The notes below the pieces were generated by a model that saw nothing but the letters and a program-made list of their open reading frames with translations, was not told the origin of the DNA and made no database searches. DNA of 64,000 bases from Afipia sp. (GTDB lineage Bacteria; Pseudomonadota; Alphaproteobacteria; Rhizobiales; Xanthobacteraceae). Location: positions 816,950-880,949 of the forward strand of contig JAFKER010000005.1 in the NCBI GenBank assembly GCA_017308595.1, read 5' to 3'. Shown in pieces: positions 1-6,865 of this stretch (the stretch's first letter is position 1; every line of letters starts with the position of its first letter). Position numbers and translations under genes: made by a program.

Positions 1-279
1 GATGTCGCGCGCGGGCGCGAACTGCTGGCGCTGGTGAGCGAGGGCGCGATCGACGGGCTCTCCATCGGCTACCGCACCGTGCGCGGCCAGATCGATCCGA
101 AAACGCGCGTGCGCAAAATCTATCAGGTCGATCTCTGGGAAGTATCCATCGTCACGTTCCCGCTGCTGGCGGGGGCACGGGTGCGGGCGGTGAAGCAATT
201 ACAGCCCGCTCCCGGCGCGACGCCTGCGCGCAAGCGTGCTGAACACTCCTGGCGCGCGTTGCAGGAGGCGCGCCGATGA
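1..279 (+). CDS. HK97-family prohead protease, C-terminal part (GTA g4-like)
   Basis: This is the last 92 residues of an open frame that enters from upstream of the window. The fragment has the family's L-S-I-G-Y segment, followed by a strand that ends in E-V-S-I-V-T-F-P, as in HK97 prohead (maturation) proteases, which cleave the capsid scaffold during head assembly. The position just upstream of a capsid gene fits GTA gene g4. The stop codon overlaps the start of the next gene in an ATGA arrangement, so the downstream gene is probably translationally coupled to it. The 5' part, the portal and the terminase would lie outside the window. Confidence 0.8.
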   Translation, partial: DVARGRELLALVSEGAIDGLSIGYRTVRGQIDPKTRVRKIYQVDLWEVSIVTFPLLAGARVRAVKQLQPAPGATPARKRAEHSWRALQEARR

Positions 280-989
280 TTCGATATGGCGATCTCTACA
301 ACGCGCATCAGCAGGCGCGCTTCATGCGGCCGGATGCGCATCGCTGGAGTCGTCCGGATGCAGCGAGGTGGCTGAAGCCGCCGCATCCCGACGAACAAAA
401 ATACATTCCGAGCCAGCCGCGCGACTGGCGCGGCAGATGGACGGATGGAGGCGGCGGGTCGGGTCGCCCATCAGCGCAGCCGATGGGGCAAATCAATTTC
501 GGCGATTTGCCGAATTTCAGCGACGTTTTTGGACTATTTCAGATTACGCCGAGCGACACTCCGCTAGATGGAGTCCAGCTTGCGGGCGACGATGGAAAGC
601 CTCTTCTCGATAGTTTTGGAGAGCCGTATTATGCTCCTAAAGGTCATCACGAGTTGCCTAAAAGCGTATTCAAGGCATGGGATTTACCCGAAGAAACGGC
701 TCGTGTTTTTGATCGAGCCACCACGGGGCAATTGCCAGCAGGGCGAACTGAGATAGAGGGAAAACTCAGAGGGCACCTTTGGGATGATGAGCATCGCAAA
801 TATAGTGAGGCGGTTCGAGAATTGACCGAGCGCTTCATGAAAGAGCGCGACATAATACCAAGCCGTATGACACCCGAACAAGCTAAGGATCTTTTACGAG
901 AAATCAGAGACTCGGAAAACTCCTCAATACGAGATTACAATCGCATTATGCGAATGTTGCGCCGAATTTTTCGCGGCGGCAGGGAGTGA
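276..989 (+). CDS. Candidate GTA-linked nuclease toxin (HNH/EndoVII-like C-terminus)
   Basis: A 237-residue two-part protein. Residues 16-35 hold a tandem R-P-D-A-x-R-W motif, and residues 47-60 read Q-P-R-D-W-R-G-R-W-T-D-G-G-G, a linker type common in phage and GTA-locus proteins of Bradyrhizobium relatives. After a spacer, the C-terminal half has G-H-H at 123-125, T-T-G-x-L-P near 150, and a D-E-H at 171-173 ahead of a helical tail. This layout resembles the HNH/endonuclease VII toxin families named for an H-H pair (AHH, GHH, LHH). Base composition drops in this half: 28 of 60 bases are G or C at 841-900, against 41 of 60 at 2401-2460 in the capsid gene. The start overlaps the protease stop, and a paralogous pair of acidic genes follows. 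The nuclease function is inferred from the motif layout only. Confidence 0.5.
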   Translation: MIRYGDLYNAHQQARFMRPDAHRWSRPDAARWLKPPHPDEQKYIPSQPRDWRGRWTDGGGGSGRPSAQPMGQINFGDLPNFSDVFGLFQITPSDTPLDGVQLAGDDGKPLLDSFGEPYYAPKGHHELPKSVFKAWDLPEETARVFDRATTGQLPAGRTEIEGKLRGHLWDDEHRKYSEAVRELTERFMKERDIIPSRMTPEQAKDLLREIRDSENSSIRDYNRIMRMLRRIFRGGRE

Positions 990-993
990 TAGA

Positions 994-1368
994 ATGGACG
1001 CAGATGATTCTGAAGAAGATCAGCAGCATGAACTCATCTGGCGAAAGCTATTCGATGAAACTGAAACGGTTCTCAGGGATTTTGCTAATCGCAGATTGAT
1101 TGGTCCGAACGACTATTGGCTGGTCGATGAGGACTGGGGCTGGAATATTTTGCAGGTGGAATTGCCCCTGTCTCAAGCTTGGCCGGCTCTTGTAAGAGAA
1201 TTACAGACTCTGCTATCGCGCTACAGGGATTGGCGCATCGCCATTCGCTTAGCTGACCGGCCCAAGGGATGGCCTGGCATGGGCGTTATTGTTGCTCATG
1301 ATGGAATTATCGATGATTTGAAGCGCGAGTATTTTTCGGTTGAATTTCGCGGCATGAATTTTGGCTAG
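994..1368 (+). CDS. Small acidic protein, candidate immunity protein (paralogue A)
   Basis: A 124-residue acidic soluble protein with no signal peptide or membrane segment, starting four bases after the candidate toxin gene behind a GGGAG ribosome-binding site. It is clearly paralogous to the product of 1794-2171. Both share I-W-R-K near the N-terminus, D-Y-x-x-V-x-x-D-W-G-W-N in the middle, P-G-M-G-V, and a C-terminal L-K-R-E-Y-x-S-x-E-F-R. Duplicated immunity genes behind a toxin are typical of polymorphic toxin loci, so an immunity role is the best guess. I cannot place it in a named immunity family. Confidence 0.5.
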   Translation: MDADDSEEDQQHELIWRKLFDETETVLRDFANRRLIGPNDYWLVDEDWGWNILQVELPLSQAWPALVRELQTLLSRYRDWRIAIRLADRPKGWPGMGVIVAHDGIIDDLKREYFSVEFRGMNFG

Positions 1369-1403
1369 GCTGAGGTATCGCAGTCTCGGTAAGAATCTCA
1401 CCC

Positions 1404-1745
1404 GTGAATTCATTAATCTTCGTTCATGGCCTGAACAGATGGGTTTCACCTCTCCCAGTGAGGGGACAGCTAGTATGGTTCAATTCGTCCTGCGTCGCGA
1501 CTGCTTGCTATCCGGAAATTGAAGGGCCAACCGAAATCGTCTTGGGTTCTGGTGACGAAGTAGCCCTTCGCACGCCTCCGGCATTTGATGGATTGGTGGA
1601 TTCGCCGGAGAGGTTTGTTGTGGTTACAACGGTCGGTGAGGATCGGCCGGTTCTCCAGCTTGGTGTTTCGACTGTGCTGACGCGAGTTAGAATTTGGCAC
1701 AGCAACCCGCGTTGGCCCGAAATTGTAACGATCGGTTTGAACTAG
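1404..1745 (+). CDS. Hypothetical protein between the two candidate immunity genes
   Basis: A 113-residue frame opening with GTG at 1404 and no good ribosome-binding site. The last 80 residues look like real protein: beta-rich, with a conserved-looking stretch ending in R-W-P-E-I-V-T-I-G-L-N. The first 35 residues do not. Another reading frame starting with ATG at 1475 encodes M-V-Q-F-V-L-R-R-D-C-L-L-S-G before a stop at about 1520, and could be the true N-terminus joined by a one-base frameshift near 1515. The gene may therefore be broken or wrongly framed. No family is recognised. Its place inside the toxin cassette suggests another immunity or toxin-related gene. Confidence 0.35.
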   Translation: MNSLIFVHGLNRWVSPLPVRGQLVWFNSSCVATACYPEIEGPTEIVLGSGDEVALRTPPAFDGLVDSPERFVVVTTVGEDRPVLQLGVSTVLTRVRIWHSNPRWPEIVTIGLN

Positions 1746-1793
1746 TTTTATGTGCTGGATATTTCGCCTCCGCAGCCGAGGGGAGTGAAAACG

Positions 1794-2171
1794 ATGGACG
1801 AGGAAGGTTTAGAAGAATATCGGGCCCATGAAACCATCTGGCGGAAGATATATGATGCCGTTGGCGTTGTGTTTAGCGATCTGCAACGTCAGGGAATGAT
1901 CGGCGAGCGTGACTATTTCGTCGTCGAGGATGATTGGGGCTGGAATATCGTTCAGACAGAGATTGTTATTTCTCATCTATGGCCGCAGATCGCGCGGCGG
2001 TTTCAATCCTTTCTTGCGGATTTCCCGGACTGGGCGATCACTATGCAGGTGATGAAAAAATACACGGACAAGCAACCCGGCATGGGCGTCTATGTCCTCG
2101 TCGACCGCTTTAAAGATGAACTAAAGCGCGAGTATCTTTCCGAAGAGTTTCGCAATCTCACTTTCGATTAA
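1794..2171 (+). CDS. Small acidic protein, candidate immunity protein (paralogue B)
   Basis: A 125-residue protein, assuming the ATG at 1794, which has a GGGAG site about eight bases upstream; the frame stays open to 1752 but without such a site. It matches the 994-1368 product over nearly its whole length, sharing the I-W-R-K, V-x-D-D-W-G-W-N-I, P-G-M-G-V and L-K-R-E-Y-L-S-x-E-F-R motifs, but has diverged well beyond a recent duplication. A rho-independent terminator follows, which closes the inserted cassette before the capsid gene. The immunity function is inferred from context. Confidence 0.5.
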   Translation: MDEEGLEEYRAHETIWRKIYDAVGVVFSDLQRQGMIGERDYFVVEDDWGWNIVQTEIVISHLWPQIARRFQSFLADFPDWAITMQVMKKYTDKQPGMGVYVLVDRFKDELKREYLSEEFRNLTFD

Positions 2172-2210
2172 TCGCCCCCTCTCCAGACGACGCTGCTGAC
2201 TACTGCCACT

Positions 2211-2235
2211 GCCGCCCTTCCGGGCGGCGTTTTTG
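2211..2235 (+). terminator. Rho-independent terminator between the toxin cassette and the capsid gene
   Basis: A perfect 7-bp stem, GCCGCCC/GGGCGGC, with a TTCC loop, followed by GTTTTTG. It lies between the last accessory gene and the capsid ribosome-binding site. Transcription reaching the capsid gene from upstream would therefore be reduced unless there is read-through or a local promoter. Confidence 0.7.
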
Positions 2236-2280
2236 TTTGCGCATTCCAAATCCAACCCGATCCTATCTGAGGAGAGCCAC

Positions 2281-3555
2281 ATGAGTTTCGACAAGAATCT
2301 GGACTACGACATCAACGATACCGCACCGGAGCACAAGTCCGGCATCTCGTCCGCCGCGCGCGGCGAGCACGACGCCATCATGGCGATGTTCGAGGAGTTC
2401 AAGGCCTCGAACGACGAGCGTCTTGCCTCGATGGGCCGCCGCGCGGATGTGCTGCTGGACGAGAAGGTCGATCGCATCAATGGCGCCCTCGACGCGCAGA
2501 TGAAACGGATCGATGCGCTCGCGCTGAAATCCGCGCGTCCCGTACTGGAGACCAGCCGCACGCGGATCACGGACGGCGCAGCGCGCGAACACAAGAGCGC
2601 GTTCGATGCCTATGTGCGCCAGGGCGACAGCGGCGCGCTGCGCATGCTCGAAACCAAGGCGATGTCCGCCGGCTCCAATGCCGATGGTGGTTATCTTGTG
2701 CCCGCTGAACTCGAACACGAGATCGGCCAGCGCCTGGCGGCGATTTCTCCGATCCGCGCCATCTCGTCGGTGCGCGAGATTTCCGGCAGCGTCTACAAGA
2801 AGCCGTTCATGACGGCAGGCCCCGCCACCGGCTGGGTGGGCGAGACGGATGCGCGCACGCAGACCGCGTCGCCGACGCTGGACGCGCTGAGCTTCCCCGC
2901 GATGGAGCTTTACGCCATGCCGGCGGCGACCGCGACGCTGCTCGACGACTCGGCGGTGAACATCGACGAATGGATCGCGTCAGAAGTGGAGCTGACCTTC
3001 GCGGTGCAGGAGGGCGCGGCCTTCGTCAACGGCGACGGCAGCAACAAGCCGAAGGGCTTTCTCAATTACACGGCGGTCGCCAATGGCTCGTGGAGCTGGG
3101 GCAATCTCGGCTATGTCGCCAGCGGCAGCGCGGGCGCGTTTCCCGGCTCCAATCCGTCCGATGTGCTGGTCGATACCATCTACGCGCTGAAGGCGGGCTA
3201 TCGCCAGAACGGCACCTTCGTGATGAACCGCAAGACGCAGGCGGCGATCCGCAAGTTCAAGGACACCGGCGGCGCGTATCTGTGGCAGCCGCCGGCGCAG
3301 GCGGGCGGACGCGCATCGCTGATGACGTTCCCGCTGATCGAGGCCGAGGACATGCCGGACATCGGCGCGAACTCGCTCTCCATCGCGTTCGGCGATTTCC
3401 GCCGCGGCTACCTGATCGTGGATCGCCTCGGCGTGCGCGTGCTGCGCGATCCGTATTCTGCCAAGCCCTATGTGCTGTTCTACACCACCAAGCGTGTCGG
3501 CGGCGGCGTCCAGGATTTTGACGCCATCAAGCTGGTCAAGTTCGCAGCGAGCTGA
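2281..3555 (+). CDS. HK97-family major capsid protein (GTA g5-like)
   Basis: A 424-residue HK97-fold capsid protein that forms the particle shell. The start at 2281 is chosen because GAGGAG lies just upstream; the frame opens further at 2233 without such a site. Residues 1-110 are the charged, helical delta/scaffold region normally removed by the prohead protease. The mature part begins near the G-S-N-A-D-G-G-Y-L-V-P segment, a hallmark of phage capsid proteins in this family, and ends in the usual F-D-A-I-K-L-V-K-F strand. Base composition returns to the high G+C of the GTA core. Terminators lie on both sides of the gene. Confidence 0.93.
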   Translation: MSFDKNLDYDINDTAPEHKSGISSAARGEHDAIMAMFEEFKASNDERLASMGRRADVLLDEKVDRINGALDAQMKRIDALALKSARPVLETSRTRITDGAAREHKSAFDAYVRQGDSGALRMLETKAMSAGSNADGGYLVPAELEHEIGQRLAAISPIRAISSVREISGSVYKKPFMTAGPATGWVGETDARTQTASPTLDALSFPAMELYAMPAATATLLDDSAVNIDEWIASEVELTFAVQEGAAFVNGDGSNKPKGFLNYTAVANGSWSWGNLGYVASGSAGAFPGSNPSDVLVDTIYALKAGYRQNGTFVMNRKTQAAIRKFKDTGGAYLWQPPAQAGGRASLMTFPLIEAEDMPDIGANSLSIAFGDFRRGYLIVDRLGVRVLRDPYSAKPYVLFYTTKRVGGGVQDFDAIKLVKFAAS

Positions 3556-3584
3556 GGGCGGCGCATAACGGAAGAGGTGCGCGA

Positions 3585-3610
3585 ATGGCCGGGTGATCCC
3601 GGCCATTTTT
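3585..3610 (+). terminator. Rho-independent terminator after the capsid gene
   Basis: The stem ATGGCCGGG/CCCGGCCAT, with a TGAT loop, is followed directly by a T-run, 30 bases after the capsid stop. Together with the terminator upstream of the capsid gene it makes the capsid gene look like its own transcription unit. Confidence 0.8.
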
Positions 3611-3659
3611 GTTTCAACGATTGTTCTCCCGGAGCCACTTCGCATGCGAGGAACGAACC

Positions 3660-3881
3660 TTGCTGGAACGATTGGGATTCTCGCGGCGCGAAATCGACGA
3701 GCCGAACAACAAGGTGCGAATTCCTACGCTAAAGCATTATGAAATTTCGGGATGGTACGGTACACCTAACGAGGAGTTCGGAGGATTAACCCCTAGAGAT
3801 TACCTGAGAGATAAAGACGCAGGCGAACGGAGACGGGTCGGGATAAGAGCGTTGATCGATGCAGGAGTTCTCAAGCCATGA
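3660..3881 (+). CDS. Small protein, possibly antitoxin-like or the remnant of a frameshifted gene
   Basis: The C-terminal 45 residues, with F-G-G-L-T-P-R-D-Y-L-R and E-R-R-R-V-G-I-x-A-L, resemble the toxin-binding end of MbcA/ParS/Xre (DUF2384-like) antitoxins, but the match is weak. The start is uncertain. The frame is open back to 3609, inside the capsid terminator, and TTG at 3660 is used here for want of a better choice. A different frame has an ATG at 3644 with GGAG upstream and encodes 32 plausible residues ending near 3742, so the gene may carry a frameshift around 3720-3740. Its TGA overlaps the ATG of the next gene, which indicates coupled translation. Confidence 0.4.
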   Translation: MLERLGFSRREIDEPNNKVRIPTLKHYEISGWYGTPNEEFGGLTPRDYLRDKDAGERRRVGIRALIDAGVLKP

Positions 3882-4249
3882 GTCAGGGTGATCTTGAAGG
3901 GGCAACAATTAAAGATCTCGTGGTGATGTTTACGGCGATCGCCGTAAAGCAGAATGCCGCATTAGAAGGCATGAAAAGCGCTGAATACAATCGGCTCTAC
4001 AGGCAGATGGAGAGAGTTGAAGCGCAGCTTAAAGTCCGACAAGGCGATCAGCGTCGCGCGCTGATACCGCTTTATCACCACCCCAGTCCAACTGTGCGGT
4101 TCAAGGCTGCGATGGCTACGTTTGTCTTTGCTCCCCAGGAGGCAAGGGAGGTCTTGCAGTTGATCAAGGATCGGAAGGAATTTCCGATCGCGATGAATGC
4201 ATCGCAGATGTTGAGTGCCATTGACGAAGGGCGATATATCCCAAACTAG
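3878..4249 (+). CDS. DUF2019-like (HEAT-like) protein
   Basis: A 123-residue helical protein that fits the DUF2019 family. It has Y-N-R-L-Y-x-Q-M-E near residue 46, G-D-Q-R-R-A-L-x-P-L-Y near 66, and a single HEAT-like V-R-x-K-A-A repeat near 85. No biochemical function is known to me for the family. It overlaps the preceding small gene by four bases (ATGA), so the two form a pair, consistent with but not proof of a toxin-antitoxin or toxin-immunity module. Like the g4-g5 insert it is AT-richer than the GTA genes around it. Confidence 0.6.
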   Translation: MSQGDLEGATIKDLVVMFTAIAVKQNAALEGMKSAEYNRLYRQMERVEAQLKVRQGDQRRALIPLYHHPSPTVRFKAAMATFVFAPQEAREVLQLIKDRKEFPIAMNASQMLSAIDEGRYIPN

Positions 4250-4437
4250 CTCGGCCGATGATGGCGAAGAAAAGCGTCGGCTAAGATGAGTGTTATGTGG
4301 TCGAGCAGACCTGCCAACATTAGTCGATACGAGGGATCAAGGCGGCATGTTCCGGGTTGATCTGCCTTGGTCCGTTTCTCTAGCCGTGCGATACAGACAT
4401 TGACGCCATGACATCGGCAGTGCAGGAGACAATCGCC

Positions 4438-4674
4438 ATGAGCGGTTTCGTCAGAATTCTCGCCGCAATCGTGTTGCTTGTCGCCGCATCGGCGCCGTTG
4501 GCCATCAACTCCGCCTCCGCCCGAGGCGCGGCGCTGAGCGTCATGAGCTCGCCGGGCTATCAGCGCGCGCTGGAAGAGTCGCGCAAGCGCTATCGGCAGG
4601 AAGTCCAGCCTTCAACACGGCCGCAGCCGGTTCATCCGCGAAAGACCAAACGGCCTCGCGGACATCGGCACTAA
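4438..4674 (+). CDS. Small exported basic protein
   Basis: A 78-residue protein if it starts at the ATG at 4438, which has GGAG upstream; an earlier ATG at 4408 is also in frame. Residues 5-27 form a hydrophobic signal segment ending in A-S-A-R. The rest is short and basic, rich in Arg, Lys, Pro and His, with no domain I recognise. It lies inside the g5-g6 insert and converges on the next, reverse-strand gene. Confidence 0.5.
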   Translation: MSGFVRILAAIVLLVAASAPLAINSASARGAALSVMSSPGYQRALEESRKRYRQEVQPSTRPQPVHPRKTKRPRGHRH

Positions 4675-4699
4675 TCGTTCAAGTCATCTGTGCGGCGGC

Positions 4700-4984
4700 T
4701 TAAGGCACCGCGCCAACGCCGATCCCGACACCGCCGCCGAAGCGGATGCAGCTGTCCGAGCCCGGCATACGCACGAAGCCGGGGCCGAATTCGGCGCAGG
4801 CTGCCGGTTTCGGACGTGACACCGGTTTGAGCGGTTGCGTCCGGGTTTCCGTCTGGGAGCGTGGCTTCGGTTTTCTCGGCTCGGGCTGCTGAGCCTGCGC
4901 GATCGATATCAGCATGACGGACAGTGCTGCAGCCATGGCTGGCCGGAGGATTTCGGGAAGGATGATCGGCATCGTTGTCCTCAT
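4700..4984 (-). CDS. Small exported protein with a porin-like C-terminal motif
   Basis: A 94-residue protein with an N-terminal signal peptide ending near A-Q-A-Q (residue 32), then a Pro/Arg/Lys/Thr-rich linker, then C-A-E-F-G-P-G-F-V-R-M-P-G-S-D-S-C-I-R-F-G-G. That last motif resembles the start of the Bradyrhizobium porin family (a Cys-x4-Gly-Phe, Pro-Gly-x-Asp-x-Cys-Ile, Gly-Gly pattern), but the beta-barrel that should follow is missing. It could be a degraded porin or a small periplasmic protein that has kept the disulphide-bonded motif. Confidence 0.5.
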   Translation of the reverse strand: MRTTMPIILPEILRPAMAAALSVMLISIAQAQQPEPRKPKPRSQTETRTQPLKPVSRPKPAACAEFGPGFVRMPGSDSCIRFGGGVGIGVGAVP

Positions 4985-5006
4985 GCCTGTCGCGTGGCGA
5001 ACCGCG

Positions 5007-5774
5007 TTACGGAAGCGCAGCGCCCCAGCTTCGCGCGGTCTTCACGATCCAGTCTTTATATAATGTCAGGGGTGTGACGCCGGTGAGGCCGCCGCAGCCC
5101 GCAGCGTTGTTCGCTGCCGTTGACCAGCTCACCACGCCGGTGATGACGCTGCGGCCGTCCTGATCCTCGAATGCGGGCGCGCCCGAGTCGCCGGTACAGG
5201 CGCCCATGCCCGCGCTCTTGTTCTGGGTCTGCGGATCGACCAGGCGCACTTGCAATGTGCCGGGCTGGCCGGTGACGGCCAGCGGCGCGGCGCGAACGGT
5301 GCCGACGCCGGTATCGCTGCCCGCGATCGTCGACCCGATGCCGACAACAGTGAAGCGCGACACCGGCGTGAACGGAATGCGCGGCAGGCCAAGAGGAGCG
5401 GCAGACTTGCCGGGCATGGGAGCGGACAGGCGAAGCAGCGCGACGTCCGCTGTCGCGCGATGTGCCGCGATGGATTGAGCGTTGTACTTCGGGTGAACCG
5501 CAACCTGTTGCGGCGCGATCAGCGCCGGCGGTTTCGATGAATAGTCGATCACGCGATTGGCCGTGCCGGGCGCGATGCAATGCGCGGCGGTGAGAATGAT
5601 ATTCGGCGCGATCATCGTGCCGGTGCAAACGCCGCCGCCTGCAGCGACAACCGTGACGATGGACTGAGCGACACTGCTGCTCGGCGCGGAGCGGCTGCCG
5701 GTGATCGCGTGCGATGGCGACGCGAGTGCCGATGAAAGAAGGACAGCGGTGCAGAAGCAGGAGGACAGATTCAT
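5007..5774 (-). CDS. Secreted trypsin-like serine protease (S1 family)
   Basis: A 255-residue protein from the ATG at 5774. Residues 1-23 are a signal peptide. The mature part has the chymotrypsin-fold triad: His in L-T-A-A-H-C, Asp in A-D-V-A-L-L, and Ser in C-T-G-D-S-G-A-P, with Cys residues placed for disulphides. It should act outside the cytoplasmic membrane. It lies on the reverse strand inside the GTA cluster, with its start only 75 bases from the oppositely oriented g6 start, so the two must share or overlap promoters. It is not a known GTA component. Confidence 0.85.
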   Translation of the reverse strand: MNLSSCFCTAVLLSSALASPSHAITGSRSAPSSSVAQSIVTVVAAGGGVCTGTMIAPNIILTAAHCIAPGTANRVIDYSSKPPALIAPQQVAVHPKYNAQSIAAHRATADVALLRLSAPMPGKSAAPLGLPRIPFTPVSRFTVVGIGSTIAGSDTGVGTVRAAPLAVTGQPGTLQVRLVDPQTQNKSAGMGACTGDSGAPAFEDQDGRSVITGVVSWSTAANNAAGCGGLTGVTPLTLYKDWIVKTARSWGAALP

Positions 5775-5848
5775 CCGCAAGGATGAGCCTCGCCGGCGGT
5801 GCTTTGTCAACCGCGTTGCATAACTGACTGAACACAAAGGTTTCATCG

Positions 5849-6415
5849 ATGTCTGCATATCTCGTTACCGCGCCTGCGGCCGAGCCGCTGTCGCTCGCCG
5901 ATGCCAAGGCATTTCTGCGGGTGGAGCATGGCGATGACGACGCGATCATCGCCTCGCTGATCGCAGCCGCGCGCAATCATATCGAGGCGCTGACGCGCTG
6001 TGTGCTGATCACGCAAACCTGGCGGCTGGTGCTGGATCGCTGGCCGGATGGCGGGCGCATCGTGCCGCGCAGCGGCCCGGTACGGTCGGTCGTCGCGGCT
6101 CGCGTGTTCAATGCGGCGGGGGAGGCGAGCGAGATCGATCCTGAAATCTTTGTGGTTGATGCAGCCGCTGGCGCGCTGGCTGCGCCCGAATGGTCGTTGC
6201 CGATTCCGGGGCGAGGCGTTGCAGGTATCGAGCTTGATATCGAGGCTGGTTACGGAGCAGCGGACGATGTTCCGCCGCGGTTGCTGCTCGCGATCCGGAT
6301 GCTGGTCGCGCACTGGTATGAAAATCGCGGATTGATCGCCATCGGCGGAAGCGTCGCGATGATGCCGGCCAGCGTCAATGCCATGATCGCATCTCATCGG
6401 GTGCTGTCGCTATGA
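5849..6415 (+). CDS. Phage head-tail connector protein (GTA g6-like)
   Basis: A 188-residue protein with the gp6/phiE125 gp8-type signature. An N-terminal helical region opens with L-S-L-A-D-A-K-A-F-L-R-V and continues H-I-E-A-L-T-R, and a later G-Y-G segment leads into an Arg-rich helix that ends A-H-W-Y-E-N-R. Proteins of this family form the ring joining the portal to the tail. The gene overlaps the next one by four bases and begins a forward-strand run of particle genes. Confidence 0.85.
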   Translation: MSAYLVTAPAAEPLSLADAKAFLRVEHGDDDAIIASLIAAARNHIEALTRCVLITQTWRLVLDRWPDGGRIVPRSGPVRSVVAARVFNAAGEASEIDPEIFVVDAAAGALAAPEWSLPIPGRGVAGIELDIEAGYGAADDVPPRLLLAIRMLVAHWYENRGLIAIGGSVAMMPASVNAMIASHRVLSL

Positions 6416-6732
6416 TTGATCCTGGACAGTTGAAAACCCGCCTTGTGGTGCAACAGCCGATCGAGGCGCCGGACGATCAGGGCGGCGTGGTCCGCAGCTG
6501 GACCACGTTCGCAACCGTGTGGGCGCAGGTGACGCCGCTTGCCGCGCGCCGTGATGTCGAGGCGGATGCGGATGGCGTGACGCAAACCTATCGCATCGTT
6601 CTGCGCAGCCATCTGTCGCTGACGCTGCAACATCGATTCAGCGACGGCGCGCGGATCTATCGCATTGTCGCGATCCGGGAGCGTGAGGACCGCCGCTTCA
6701 TCGAGATCGATGCGGATGTTCGGATTTCGTGA
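6412..6732 (+). CDS. Phage head closure protein (GTA g7-like)
   Basis: A 106-residue small beta-barrel protein of the SPP1 gp16/HK97 gp10-like head closure type. It opens with L-K-T-R-L-V-V-Q, then D-D-Q-G-G-V-V-R-S-W, W-A-Q-V-T-P-L, and ends in a beta strand, R-R-F-I-E-I-D-A-D-V. It overlaps g6 by four bases (ATGA), so the two are translated together. Confidence 0.85.
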   Translation: MIDPGQLKTRLVVQQPIEAPDDQGGVVRSWTTFATVWAQVTPLAARRDVEADADGVTQTYRIVLRSHLSLTLQHRFSDGARIYRIVAIREREDRRFIEIDADVRIS

Positions 6733-6741
6733 GAGCACGAA

Positions 6742-6839
6742 CGTCATCCTGAGGAGCGAGCCGTCTTCAGCGCGCCTCGAAGGATGGAGCAGGACACTCA
6801 TCCTTCGAGGCGCGCAAGAGCGCGCCCCTTAGGATGACG
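6742..6839. repeat. Intergenic palindromic repeat with nested arms
   Basis: A compound inverted repeat between g7 and g8. The inner arms, CGCGCCTCGAAGGATG at about 6771 and CATCCTTCGAGGCGCG at about 6799, are perfect complements. The outer arms, CGTCATCCTGAGGAGCG and CGCGCCCCTTAGGATGACG, pair imperfectly. This is the usual form of a dispersed repeat found many times in Bradyrhizobium-type genomes. The transcript would fold into a strong hairpin between two genes of one operon. Confidence 0.8.
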
Positions 6840-6865
6840 ACATCGCATGAAGAAAGATCAGATTC

